Origin: Bacteroidota bacterium
Lineage (GTDB): Bacteria > Bacteroidota > Bacteroidia > Chitinophagales > BACL12
Assembly: GCA_016706865.1 (NCBI GenBank)
Contig: JADJIS010000002.1
Coordinates: forward strand, 1,364,001 to 1,428,000
DNA: 64,000 nt
Direction of reading: 5' to 3'
The notes under the pieces were generated by a model, which made no database searches, was not told the origin of the DNA, and was given only the letters and a program-made list of their open reading frames with translations. This document shows, piece after piece, positions 18,383 to 27,165 of the stretch. The first letter of the stretch is position 1. The number at the start of each line of letters is the position of its first letter. The position numbers and the translations under genes are program-made.

Positions 18383-20488
18383 ATGATAAAATTATTACTC
18401 TACACAGCGCTGGTTTCCGTTTGCATCTCAAGTACAGCACAGGTTTCCATTATAATTCCGGGAACTCCTGTTGTTGAAACGTTCACCGGTTTTACAGGTT
18501 CAGGATTTGCTCCCACACCTTCAAGTGGACAATTGGATGCGGACAATTGGCAAATTACAGGCTTTTCTGATGGCAACCTTGCTTTTGGAGGAACTAGAAC
18601 AACAGGTGATTATGCTCGCGGAGTAACGGGAGGAAATGTTACTGTTGGTGGTATTTATGGGTATAGTGGCGGGTTGGGAAATCAGGCTTTATATATTCAA
18701 CCTGCAGCCTCAGATTTCGTTCCCGGAACTATTACAACTAGATATTTAAATATTACAGGAACTACAATTACATCTGTAGATTTTTCCTATGTTATTTATA
18801 ATTATAATAATGAAGCAAGATCTACCTCCTTAAAACTTTCTTATTCATTCGACAATATCAGTTTTACTAATGTACCCTCTGCAGATTTTAACTCTTTTGG
18901 TGCAGCTGATTTTTTATTATATACATTTAATAGATCTGTTACAATTCCTGGCCTCTCCTTTTTAAATGGAGGTACAATGTATTTAAAATGGACCAGCGAT
19001 GATGTAATAGGTTTTACTGGAAACAGAGATGAAATAGGTTTGGATAATATTACACTCAATGCGCACACAGATCCAATTCCAATTCCGGTAATTAATTTCA
19101 ATTCAGAATTGCCATTTTATGATGAGGGAGTTGGAACTATTTCCGTTGACGTCCAAATTGCAACTCCCCATGATTGTAATGCATTTATTCATATTAATCA
19201 CGATGTTACAAGTGCTATTAATGGAGTTGATTTTATATTACCTGAAGAAACAGAGGTTTCATTTTCTGCTGGAGGTGGAATTATACAAACAATATCTATC
19301 CCAATCTTGAATGACATCAATCCGGAATATCAGGATGCAATTTATTTAGAAATTGACAGTGTATCACCCGGCTGTTCCATTGGTGAACCACATTTTAAAT
19401 TAATGTTTATTGATGATAATGATGATCCGGTAATTGCTGATTGCAGTAATTTAATTATTTCACAATACGGAGAAGGATCGGGTGTAGCAAATAATAAAGT
19501 TTTAGAGATATATAATCCAACACCGAGTGCAGTTGATCTTTCAAATTATTGGGTGCAAATTTATTTGAATGGAAATTTAGGACCGAGTTATTATTTTAAT
19601 TGTAATGGAATGTTGGCTGCCGGTGATGCGTATGTGATAACTCCCGAAGATGCAAATCCTGCTTTATTAGCTCAAGCAGATACAGTTGGTGGCGGTGCTG
19701 CTTTTGATGGTAATGATGCAGTTGTTTTATATCAGGGACCTGATATGATAGATAAGATCGGAATTATTGGTGTTGATCCCGGACCCGGTGGTTGGATGGT
19801 TGCTGCTGGTTCAACAACAAATAATTCACTCTCACGCAAGAGCAATATTAAGATGGGACAATTAGATTGGACTATCGGCGCCACAGAGTGGAACGTTCTT
19901 GGAACAAATAATTTTTCAGGTTTAAATACCCATGTTTTCGACGGATGTGGTTGCGCTGTTCCTACGGGAATTTTTGTAAATATGATCACCAATTCTTCCG
20001 CAAAAATAAATTGGATCGCTGTTGCAGGCGCTACCAAATATCAAATTCAGTATCGTCCTGTTGGTGGTGGTGCATGGTTGAAAAAAAATGCAACTACAAC
20101 ATCAAAAAATTTAACGGGATTATTGGCAAACACTGTATATCAATATAAAGTTAAAACAATTTGTGGTGCGTCAAGTTCTGCATTTTCTCCTATTGCGAAC
20201 TTTACAACACTTCCGTTGCGTTCTGAAATTAATGAGGAAATTTCATCAAAAACAGAAATTTATCCGAACCCATCAAACGGCAAATTTCAGATCGTAGTTG
20301 CTCAGGACATGTATACTGATGTGGAAGTGGAAGTTTATAATATTCTTGGTACGGAGGTCTATCGTGAAGTTTTTGATAACACAAACGGTAAATTGGAAAT
20401 GGATTTAACAGATCTAATACCCGGACAGTATATTATCCGTATTAAAACCGATTCTTTTATCGAAACAAAAAAGCTTTTTATTAATTAA
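18383..20488 (+). CDS. Secreted lamin-tail-domain protein with Calx-beta-like, FnIII and T9SS domains
   Basis: 701 aa. A signal peptide covers about residues 1-20. An N-terminal jelly-roll-like region follows, then a Calx-beta-like segment at about 233-355 (DVTSAINGVDF, SIPILNDINPEYQD). A lamin-tail domain lies at about 355-525 (LIISQYGEGSGVANNKVLEIYNP, NDAVVLY), then one FnIII at about 533-612 and a T9SS tail from about 625 (IYPNPSNGKFQIV, PGQYIIRI). It resembles the bacterial extracellular nuclease/LTD family architecturally, but no nuclease motif is seen. The FnIII plus tail closely matches the end of the G8 protein, suggesting an exchanged export module. Confidence 0.87.
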   Translation: MIKLLLYTALVSVCISSTAQVSIIIPGTPVVETFTGFTGSGFAPTPSSGQLDADNWQITGFSDGNLAFGGTRTTGDYARGVTGGNVTVGGIYGYSGGLGNQALYIQPAASDFVPGTITTRYLNITGTTITSVDFSYVIYNYNNEARSTSLKLSYSFDNISFTNVPSADFNSFGAADFLLYTFNRSVTIPGLSFLNGGTMYLKWTSDDVIGFTGNRDEIGLDNITLNAHTDPIPIPVINFNSELPFYDEGVGTISVDVQIATPHDCNAFIHINHDVTSAINGVDFILPEETEVSFSAGGGIIQTISIPILNDINPEYQDAIYLEIDSVSPGCSIGEPHFKLMFIDDNDDPVIADCSNLIISQYGEGSGVANNKVLEIYNPTPSAVDLSNYWVQIYLNGNLGPSYYFNCNGMLAAGDAYVITPEDANPALLAQADTVGGGAAFDGNDAVVLYQGPDMIDKIGIIGVDPGPGGWMVAAGSTTNNSLSRKSNIKMGQLDWTIGATEWNVLGTNNFSGLNTHVFDGCGCAVPTGIFVNMITNSSAKINWIAVAGATKYQIQYRPVGGGAWLKKNATTTSKNLTGLLANTVYQYKVKTICGASSSAFSPIANFTTLPLRSEINEEISSKTEIYPNPSNGKFQIVVAQDMYTDVEVEVYNILGTEVYREVFDNTNGKLEMDLTDLIPGQYIIRIKTDSFIETKKLFIN

Positions 20489-20510
20489 GGAAACTTTTTA
20501 TTGAATTAAT

Positions 20511-20547
20511 TTTTTCCGGGGATGTTTTTATAAACTATCCGGAAAAA
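20511..20547. terminator. Bidirectional terminator-like hairpin between convergent genes
   Basis: TTTTTCCGGgGAT and ATCCGGAAAAA pair around a loop that contains the stop codon of the minus-strand lipoprotein gene. A and T runs on either side suit termination in both directions. Confidence 0.5.
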
Positions 20548-20896
20548 TCGGTTCAATGGTTAAACTATCAAGTCCACCTAATATAGAATCAATTGTAGCA
20601 TCCATGGATTTGGACATATCCTGTTGCACCAACATAAGGGATAATTGAAATCTCAAGGAAATACCGGTTACGGCAGATTGTTGTTCGTCGGATAATTGCT
20701 GATTTCCTATGGCATCCATAATGGCACTTATGTCATCACCCAAGGCATTGATTTCAGCTTTATTCTTTTCTAAGCCATCATCTACAAGTTCCTCATAGGT
20801 TATAACCTTTGATTCATAACTATCAATTAGTTTATCTGTTTCACTTTTACAAGCAGATAACAGTATTAAAATCAGGAGGACGCTGGATATTTTCAT
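20528..20896 (-). CDS. Small lipoprotein of unknown function
   Basis: 122 aa from the ATG at 20896, chosen because it begins the lipoprotein signal MKISSVLLILILLSACKS with lipobox LSAC. An in-frame upstream start at 20935 would bury the signal. The mature part is helical and acidic (EELVDDGLEKNKAEINALGDD, then a Met/Gln-rich helix). No family is recognised. It would be anchored to a membrane on the periplasmic side. Its stop lies inside a hairpin shared with the convergent gene. Confidence 0.75.
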   Translation of the reverse strand: MKISSVLLILILLSACKSETDKLIDSYESKVITYEELVDDGLEKNKAEINALGDDISAIMDAIGNQQLSDEQQSAVTGISLRFQLSLMLVQQDMSKSMDATIDSILGGLDSLTIEPIFPDSL

Positions 20897-21018
20897 ATTG
20901 TTTTTGTCAAAGATATAAATTTCCTGAATATTCATATATATCCTTCAAGGGATTGAATGTTAATAGCAATTTCATGAAAATATCCATTCAATTTTTCGTG
21001 ATTGTTGAGCTTCTGCAA

Positions 21019-21765
21019 TTATCTAGATGCCACATAAGTTTCGTATGGAACTTCAGACAGGGAGCTTATTACAAAGATTTTCCCACCGGTTTCGGAAGAG
21101 AAATTCAACGTGTTATGTTCATCCACAACAATAAAATCATCGGGATTTAATGTCCTATTTTCTAAAAGCATATCTCCATCCATTAAATACATGGAATGTA
21201 TCTGATCATTCTCCAGTTCTAATTTATGTGAACCGGAACTAAAAGTTATTTCCTGTATGTTAATTCCCGGCGTTTGCATTTCCAAAGGAGCACCTTCTCC
21301 TTTAAATGTTTTAATTGTAAATCCATTTTTGGTAATTACAGGAAACATCTCTGCTTCATAATCATTATAGGTGGCTGGCTGATAAAAGGATTTCGAAATA
21401 TCAGGATCTAGCCATATCTGAAATATAGAAGAATTTTCTGTTATTTTTTCTGCATGACTGATACCACTTCCGGCGCGAATTATCTGCACATCACCTGCCT
21501 TTAATGGAATCCATTTTTTGTTTTTTGTGTCGTAATGTTCTATGGTTCCCTTTAATACGAACGACATGATCTCAAAACCCTGATGTGGATGCAAACCTAT
21601 AGTACTCGTGACAGTTGCACTCGCATGGGCCCAATAAAAGATGTTGGAATAGGGTTGCAATTTACTTTTGTCATGCGACATCTGTATAGGCTTGTTTTCA
21701 ACGATCTCTCCGTCGTTAAAACCACCCTTTATTTGTTTCTCCACCGGATAAATTTGGATAGCCAT
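21019..21765 (-). CDS. Pirin family protein
   Basis: 248 aa from the ATG at 21765 (MAIQIYPVEK); an alternative start seven codons upstream has no support. The N-terminal cupin has the pirin metal site signature HPHQGFEIMSFVLKG with HYD and later HAEKI, then a C-terminal cupin-like domain. Pirins are cupin metal-binding proteins; some act as quercetinases or as regulators of metabolic enzymes, and the role here is open. Length is a little shorter than the usual 280-290 aa. It follows the YhiN-like gene on the same strand by 85 bp. Confidence 0.9.
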   Translation of the reverse strand: MAIQIYPVEKQIKGGFNDGEIVENKPIQMSHDKSKLQPYSNIFYWAHASATVTSTIGLHPHQGFEIMSFVLKGTIEHYDTKNKKWIPLKAGDVQIIRAGSGISHAEKITENSSIFQIWLDPDISKSFYQPATYNDYEAEMFPVITKNGFTIKTFKGEGAPLEMQTPGINIQEITFSSGSHKLELENDQIHSMYLMDGDMLLENRTLNPDDFIVVDEHNTLNFSSETGGKIFVISSLSEVPYETYVASR

Positions 21766-21822
21766 AATTTTTTTAATTTGATACAATTAATATTTGGAAT
21801 TAGTTCCTATCTAAAGTTTTCT

Positions 21823-21850
21823 AATTCGTGTGCATTCGTGTCATTCGTGG
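21823..21850. repeat. ATTCGTG short-period tract ending at a stop codon
   Basis: Three imperfect copies of ATTCGTGTG/ATTCGTGTC/ATTCGTGG, period about 9 bp. It ends directly at the stop codon of the YhiN-like gene at 21851. Confidence 0.65.
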
Positions 21851-23074
21851 CTAAAAATTTATACCAATAGCCTTCGCAGCAATAAATGCCGTTGTCCAAG
21901 CCGCCTGAAAATTAAATCCTCCCGTTACAGCATCAATATTTAATACCTCACCTGCAAAATACAGGTTGGGACAAATTTTACTTTGCATCGTTTTAAAATC
22001 AACCTCCTGTAATTTAACTCCTCCACATGTAACGAATTCGTCTTTAAAATTACTTTTACCCCTCACTTCAAAAATACTTTCCGTAAGCAATTTTGAAAGT
22101 AATTGAATTTTTTCTTTGGAAATATCACTCCAATTTAAAACACCAGGTATTTCCGCAAAATCACAAATACTTTTATATAGCCGGTTTGGCAAATTAAAAT
22201 TATTGGTTAAAAGAATAGTTTTTTTTGGAGATGTTTTTCTGTTGGCAGATAATAATTCTAGACACGACTGATAGTTATATTCAGGGATAAAATTAATTCG
22301 CAATTGAAAATTATATTGTAACGCATTAAGTTCCACTGCTGCCCATGCTGAAAGTTTTAAAATTGCCGGTCCGCTCAATCCCCAGTGCGTTATTAATAAG
22401 GGTCCTGATGTAGTTAATTTTGTATTTTCGATGGAACAGGTGACATTCGGCACACTAATTCCCATCAGGTCATTAATTCTTGGATCTTTAATATTAAATG
22501 TAAATAATGAGGAAACGGGAGGCACAATTGTATGCCCGAGTTGTTTCAGAATGCTCCATATCTGATTACTGCTTCCCGTTGTAATTAATAATTTATCAGT
22601 CAGAAATTCTTTTTTATCGGAGGATATTAATTTCCATTTTCCATCTTCATCTCTCAATATTTCCTGTATACCTGTTTGAAGATGTAAATGAATTTTATGT
22701 CTCGCAGCCTCCTCCATAAAACAATCAATTATAGTTTGCGAAGAATTTGTGGAAGGAAACATTCTTCCATCTTCTTCCCTTACAATTTTAATATTTCTTT
22801 TTCCAAACCATTCAATTGTGTGTTCAGGATTAAAAATATAAAATGGACCTAATAATTCTTTTTTACCTCTGGGATAATTCGACACCAATAATTCCGGTTC
22901 AAAACATGCGTTTGTTACATTACATCTTCCTCCCCCTGAAATTTTTACTTTGGAGAGAAAATTATTTCCTTTTTCAAAAATATGAATATCAATTTCCGGA
23001 TTCGATTCCGCAGCATTTATTGCCGCAAAGAATCCGGCAGCACCTCCTCCAATCACAGCAAGTGTTTTTTGCAT
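21851..23074 (-). CDS. NAD(P)/FAD-dependent oxidoreductase, HI0933/YhiN type
   Basis: 407 aa. An N-terminal dinucleotide-binding motif is VIGGGAAGFFAAINA at about residues 7-21, followed by the family-specific SKVKISGGGRCNVTNAC at about 41-57, and a C-terminal FAD-binding TCGGVKLQEVDFKTMQSK and GEVLNIDAVTGGFNFQAAWTTA. This matches the HI0933-like flavoprotein family, sometimes called aminoacetone oxidase family. The physiological substrate is unknown. Cytoplasmic. The start at 23074 puts the Rossmann motif at the usual distance; the divergent zinc-ribbon gene begins 36 bp away. Confidence 0.92.
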   Translation of the reverse strand: MQKTLAVIGGGAAGFFAAINAAESNPEIDIHIFEKGNNFLSKVKISGGGRCNVTNACFEPELLVSNYPRGKKELLGPFYIFNPEHTIEWFGKRNIKIVREEDGRMFPSTNSSQTIIDCFMEEAARHKIHLHLQTGIQEILRDEDGKWKLISSDKKEFLTDKLLITTGSSNQIWSILKQLGHTIVPPVSSLFTFNIKDPRINDLMGISVPNVTCSIENTKLTTSGPLLITHWGLSGPAILKLSAWAAVELNALQYNFQLRINFIPEYNYQSCLELLSANRKTSPKKTILLTNNFNLPNRLYKSICDFAEIPGVLNWSDISKEKIQLLSKLLTESIFEVRGKSNFKDEFVTCGGVKLQEVDFKTMQSKICPNLYFAGEVLNIDAVTGGFNFQAAWTTAFIAAKAIGINF

Positions 23075-23110
23075 ATTGCAAATAAAAGCAAATTACCCTA
23101 CATTAGCCTT

Positions 23111-23341
23111 ATGAAAGCAACTAAAACATGTCCCAAATGCAAAGGCACTGAAATTTACACCAACGATACCATATTAAAAAGGGGCGAAAGAAGTACTGTA
23201 GGTGTTTCCGGCTGGACCAATATTTCAGTCTCCGTTTATGTATGTATGAGTTGTGGTTATTTTGAAGAATATATCGACAGTGAAAATATCAAAAAAGACA
23301 AATTAAGAGCCGCAATTGAAAGAGAATGGAAGCGGTTATAG
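23111..23341 (+). CDS. Small zinc-ribbon protein
   Basis: 76 aa from the ATG at 23111. Two CxxC knuckles (CPKCKGTEIY near the N-terminus and CMSCGYFEEY in the middle) form a zinc ribbon, with a basic helical C-terminus. The frame is open further upstream, but that part overlaps the divergent flavoprotein and has no coding character. Function unknown; similar small zinc ribbons are common in Bacteroidota. Confidence 0.8.
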   Translation: MKATKTCPKCKGTEIYTNDTILKRGERSTVGVSGWTNISVSVYVCMSCGYFEEYIDSENIKKDKLRAAIEREWKRL

Positions 23342-23526
23342 CATTTGGTAATTTAGTAATCTGGTAATTTGTCCACCGCGGCGGATTGGTAACGCGTAAT
23401 ATAAAATCAGAGAAATATTCAGATATTAATGTTTACGACTAGTCATCCTATTTCCTACTTCCTATTTCCTATGTCCATTTCCAATGTCCTATGTCAAGTC
23501 CCGTGTCCCGTGTCCTGTATCCCATG
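23342..23526. repeat. GGTAATTT and CCTATTT short-period tracts
   Basis: An 8-bp tract (TTTGGTAA/TTTAGTAA/TCTGGTAA) starts directly after the zinc-ribbon stop. At 23446-23526 a heptamer tract (CCTATTT drifting to CCTATGT, CGTGTCC) runs to the last base before the pntB stop codon. A short GC palindrome TCCACCGCGGCGGA lies between. Confidence 0.8.
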
Positions 23527-24918
23527 TCATACATTTTTCACTTCCGCTATCAACTTCTCCAAAGTCGCTTTAGCATCACCAAAAAGCATTCGCGTTTTTG
23601 CTTCGTAAAATAATTCGTTTTCGATGCCCGCATATCCTTTTGCCATGCTTCGTTTCATTACGATTACATTTTTTGCAGTGGTTGCTTTAATAATTGGCAT
23701 TCCGTAAATAGGAGAGGAGGGGTCAGTTTCTGCTGCAGGATTTACAACATCGTTAGCTCCAATTACAATTACAACATCCGTATTTGGTAATTGAGGATTG
23801 ATATCATCCATCTCTTTTAATTTATCATAAGGCACATCCGCTTCTGCCAATAATACATTCATATGCCCGGGCATACGACCCGCAACAGGATGAATGGCGA
23901 AATTTACTTCAACACCTTTTGCTTCCAGCGCTTTTTCAAATTCGTGACAAGTGTGCTGTGCCTGTGCAACTGCGAGACCATATCCTGGAATAATTGTTAC
24001 TTTATTTGCATAACAACATAATATTGCCGCATCGGAAACACTTATTTCGCGAATGGATAATCCTTCTGTTGATTTACTTCCTGGTCCGCTTGCACTGAAT
24101 GCTCCGATAATTACATTCCACAAACTTCTGTTCATGGCTTTGCACATTAATATCGTTAAAATTGTTCCAGCACTTCCCACCAAAATACCACCTGTAAGCA
24201 TCACCTGATTGTCGTATAAAAATCCACCAAACGCAGCCGCAACACCTGTAAATGAATTTAATAATGAAATTACCACCGGCATATCCGCACCGCCGATCGG
24301 TAACACAAAAAATACTCCGTATAGTAATGATGCTCCAAAAATTATCCAGATAATATTATCACTCAATCCGGCCGTTATGGATGCATAAATAATAACTGCT
24401 AAAATTGCAAAAACGAATGTGTTATTAAAAAATTGCAAAAATTTGCTTCCGTAATCTTTAATTTTTCCTTCCAATTTACCGTATGCGATCATACTTCCTG
24501 CAAAAGAAACGGAACCTATCATTAAACCTAAAAATATAATTAATCTTTCACCCCATTCTTCCGGATGATGTGTACTCATTTCCACAATTCCAATTAATGC
24601 TGCGCAGGCACCACCCATACCGTTAAATAAAGAAACCATTTGCGGCATCTGAGTCATCTTCACTTTCATCGCAGCAAAATATCCTATCACCGTACCCAAA
24701 ACAATTGCACCGGCAATATAACCGAGGTTGCCAATGCTTTCATCAGTTTCCGGATCTCTGTGAAATAATATTGTTCCTAAAATTGCAATGGTCATACCTA
24801 TTCCGGCAAAAAGATTTCCCTTTTTTGCGGTATCAGGTTTTGAAAGCATTTTTAATCCCACAATAAAAGAGATACTTCCGAGTAAGTAACAAATTTTTAA
24901 TATGTCGTAATATTCCAT
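23527..24918 (-). CDS. pntB: Re/Si-specific NAD(P)(+) transhydrogenase subunit beta
   Basis: 463 aa. About eight membrane helices occupy the first 260 residues. The NADP(H)-binding domain III is C-terminal, with GPGSKSTEGLSI, VTIIPGYGLAVAQAQH and VIVIGANDVVNPAAE. The complex uses the proton gradient across the inner membrane to make NADPH from NADH. Length is normal. The gap to pntA2 (95 bp) is almost filled by TGAGTAA heptamers and GCAGTC hexamers, so co-transcription is likely but the leader is unusual. Confidence 0.96.
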   Translation of the reverse strand: MEYYDILKICYLLGSISFIVGLKMLSKPDTAKKGNLFAGIGMTIAILGTILFHRDPETDESIGNLGYIAGAIVLGTVIGYFAAMKVKMTQMPQMVSLFNGMGGACAALIGIVEMSTHHPEEWGERLIIFLGLMIGSVSFAGSMIAYGKLEGKIKDYGSKFLQFFNNTFVFAILAVIIYASITAGLSDNIIWIIFGASLLYGVFFVLPIGGADMPVVISLLNSFTGVAAAFGGFLYDNQVMLTGGILVGSAGTILTILMCKAMNRSLWNVIIGAFSASGPGSKSTEGLSIREISVSDAAILCCYANKVTIIPGYGLAVAQAQHTCHEFEKALEAKGVEVNFAIHPVAGRMPGHMNVLLAEADVPYDKLKEMDDINPQLPNTDVVIVIGANDVVNPAAETDPSSPIYGMPIIKATTAKNVIVMKRSMAKGYAGIENELFYEAKTRMLFGDAKATLEKLIAEVKNV

Positions 24919-25013
24919 AAGATGAGTAATGAGTTATGAGTAATGAGTTATGAGTTTGGTTCTATTTAAACTGCGACTGCGACTGTGACTGTGACTGCCA
25001 CTGCCACTGCATT
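24919..25013. repeat. Intra-operon tracts: TGAGTAA/TGAGTTA heptamers and (GACTGC)n hexamers
   Basis: 24922-24956 holds about five copies of TGAGTAA/TGAGTTA (the reverse complement of the ACTCATT family seen elsewhere). 24972-25012 holds about seven 6-bp units ending beside the pntA2 stop. Together they make up nearly the whole spacer between two transhydrogenase genes. Confidence 0.85.
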
Positions 25014-25355
25014 TTATTTCTTCTTTTTAAACATCTGCAACATTCTGTTCGTTACCACAAATCCTCCCACAACATTTAATGTTCCAAGTACAACGGCTAA
25101 AAATCCGAGCACTATTGCGAGATAATTATCGGGTTCAGCGTGGCCCATTACAATAATGGAACCGATAATAACAACTCCGTGAATTGCATTGGCACCACTC
25201 ATTAAAGGTGTGTGCAAAATTGCCGGAACATTACTAATTAATTCCACCCCTAAAAAGGCTGCGAGTAAAAGAATATAAATGATATCCCAGGTGTCGAGTG
25301 CAGTTAAAAATGCACCAACTGTATCAACGGCATTCAATAAAATAATTTCTTGCAT
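25014..25355 (-). CDS. NAD(P) transhydrogenase subunit alpha, membrane part (PntA2 type)
   Basis: 113 aa with three to four membrane helices. ELISNVPAILHTPLMSGANAIHGVV matches the conserved domain II segment of the alpha subunit. In many bacteria the alpha subunit is split in two genes, one soluble (NAD(H)-binding) and one membrane part, as here. It ends with a basic KKKK tail. The start codon lies 1 bp after the stop of the unknown gene upstream, implying translational coupling. Confidence 0.94.
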   Translation of the reverse strand: MQEIILLNAVDTVGAFLTALDTWDIIYILLLAAFLGVELISNVPAILHTPLMSGANAIHGVVIIGSIIVMGHAEPDNYLAIVLGFLAVVLGTLNVVGGFVVTNRMLQMFKKKK

Positions 25356-25356
25356 G

Positions 25357-25869
25357 TTATAATATATTTAAAGTGTATTCTGTGTATTTATGATTGTCTT
25401 TTACTCTGGTTTCGGCTTCTATATGTAATGCCTTTCCCGGATAATCAGGAGAACTTGTAAGAAAATAAGTAAATCCACCTTCCTTATCCGAAACAAATAA
25501 TTTTTTAAATCCCAGTGTCTCTAATTGTTTTAAAAGATCCTGATATTCTTCATCACCATAAAAATAATAGATCACCATTTCTGAACTCGATTCATTTAAT
25601 TCATATACAATGGTGTGATAAACATTAATAGTTGATTGCTCACTAGTTGTCAATTTTTTTTCTGTTGGATGTGTATAGAGATATCCCGTTTTACCTTCTT
25701 GTTTTATAGGAGTGTCGGAATATAGATATCCATTTTCCTCAATTAACGAATTTGCACAATCGTAATTTGTGCAGGAATGCATTTTCAACAGATCGGTTGC
25801 CTGCACAATTTGTGCGGAACAGAAATGTGTCAGAAATAAACCGATAAAGTAAAAAAGTATTTTTTTCAT
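25357..25869 (-). CDS. Unknown secreted protein inserted in the transhydrogenase operon
   Basis: 170 aa with a signal peptide (MKKILFYFIGLFLTHFCSAQ). The mature protein has two early cysteines (HSCTNYDC) and a mixed alpha/beta C-terminal part with several aromatic residues (IYYFYGDEEY). No family is recognised. It starts 12 bp after pntA1 and ends 1 bp before pntA2, so it is almost certainly co-transcribed with them. As an exported protein it cannot act with the cytoplasmic NAD domain, but could touch the periplasmic face of the complex; this is speculation. Confidence 0.78.
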   Translation of the reverse strand: MKKILFYFIGLFLTHFCSAQIVQATDLLKMHSCTNYDCANSLIEENGYLYSDTPIKQEGKTGYLYTHPTEKKLTTSEQSTINVYHTIVYELNESSSEMVIYYFYGDEEYQDLLKQLETLGFKKLFVSDKEGGFTYFLTSSPDYPGKALHIEAETRVKDNHKYTEYTLNIL

Positions 25870-25881
25870 AATGCTTTTTTA

Positions 25882-27018
25882 TCAGGAAACTGGTTGAGTC
25901 ATTACTGATTTAACGCGTTCATTTTTTATTTCGCCGTTATGAGCTATGCAAGTACCGGTAACAAGATCATCTTCAAAATTCAGATTGATATTTCCCTCTT
26001 TGTCGATGAGAAGTTTAATATAATTCAGAATATTTTTTCCAAACATTTTACTTGCATCAAAAGGCATGGATGCCTGCAAATTGCTGTCGCCAATTATAGT
26101 GACACCATTCACATTTATCGTTTTGCCATTTTCCGTTAATTCGCAATTTCCTCCGGTAGAAGCAGCAAGATCCACAATAACAGAACCGGGTTTCATTTGC
26201 ATAACCGTTTCTTTTTGCAATAATATAGGTGCTTTACGTCCGGGTATTTGTGCCGTGCAAATTACAACATCCGCTTTAGCAGCATGTTCCTGCACTTTTT
26301 GTTGCTGACGTTTTTTAAATTCCTCGCTTTGTTCAACGGCATATCCACCGGCGCCTTTATCTTCAGTTGCGCCTTCCACTTCAATAAATTTTGCTCCTAA
26401 GGACAGTACTTCTTCTTTCGCTGCAGTTCTTACATCACTCGCTTCCACAACTGCTCCTAAACGTTTAGCAGTTGCAATAGCCTGTAATCCGGCAACCCCT
26501 GCTCCTAAAATTACAATTTTAGCGGGGGTAATGGTTCCTGCGGCGGTCATGAACATCGGAAAGAACTTCGGCAGAGTGGTTGCGGCAAGTAAAACTGCCT
26601 TATAACCTGCCACAGTTGCCATGCTTGACAAAATATCCATCGCTTGGGCTCTTGTGGTTCTTGGAATAACGTCGAGGCTGAAGGCAGATACGCCTGCATT
26701 CAGACAACTGGTAACAAAATTTTTGTTCACAAGTGGGTTAAAACCACCTATCAGCACTTTTCCCTTCAAACCCGTTAACTCACTGCTTTCCAGCGGATGG
26801 ATCATGATCAGGATGTCGCTATCTGACATAACGGTTTGCCTGGAGGCAATAACAGCACCTTTTGCGGTATAATCCGCATCAGGATAGCTGGCATTGGCGC
26901 CCGCATTGGTTTCTACAACTATTTTTTGTGCCTTTAAGGCCAGTAAGGAGGAGATATGCTCAGGTGTGATAGCCACACGTTTATCGGCTGAACCTTCTCC
27001 CAAAATTCCTATTATCAT
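25882..27018 (-). CDS. NAD(P) transhydrogenase subunit alpha, soluble NAD-binding part (PntA1 type)
   Basis: 378 aa from the ATG at 27018 (MIIGILGE); the frame extends eight codons to a TTG that is less likely. The alanine dehydrogenase/PntA N-terminal fold includes DKRVAITPEH near the start, SQT and RTTRAQAMD (about 120-136), the Rossmann motif VILGAGVAGLQAIATAKRLGA and ALIPGRKAP-type IPGRKAPILL. It binds NAD(H) in the cytoplasm as domain I of the proton-pumping transhydrogenase. It is the first gene of the operon with the membrane alpha part and pntB. Confidence 0.94.
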   Translation of the reverse strand: MIIGILGEGSADKRVAITPEHISSLLALKAQKIVVETNAGANASYPDADYTAKGAVIASRQTVMSDSDILIMIHPLESSELTGLKGKVLIGGFNPLVNKNFVTSCLNAGVSAFSLDVIPRTTRAQAMDILSSMATVAGYKAVLLAATTLPKFFPMFMTAAGTITPAKIVILGAGVAGLQAIATAKRLGAVVEASDVRTAAKEEVLSLGAKFIEVEGATEDKGAGGYAVEQSEEFKKRQQQKVQEHAAKADVVICTAQIPGRKAPILLQKETVMQMKPGSVIVDLAASTGGNCELTENGKTINVNGVTIIGDSNLQASMPFDASKMFGKNILNYIKLLIDKEGNINLNFEDDLVTGTCIAHNGEIKNERVKSVMTQPVS

Positions 27019-27109
27019 GAATTTTGGTTTTGGAATGGGCAAATATCCGAAATTATTCCCGTTCTCAATACCTGAAGAGCGATATTATTGCAAAAGAGGG
27101 CTTTCCCTG

Positions 27110-27138
27110 CAAAAAAAAAGCAACCCTTTAAGAGTTGC
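27110..27138 (-). terminator. Rho-independent terminator after the kelch-type gene
   Basis: On the minus strand GCAACTCTTAAAGGGTTGC forms a stem with one mismatch, followed by nine T. It lies 28 bp after the stop of the gene at 27166. Confidence 0.85.
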
Positions 27139-27165
27139 TTTCTCAAAACAATAATAAAAAATCAT

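Noticed and set aside
22982..23110. N-terminal extension of the zinc-ribbon protein
   Set aside because: It overlaps the divergent flavoprotein gene and has no zinc-ribbon or other domain sequence.
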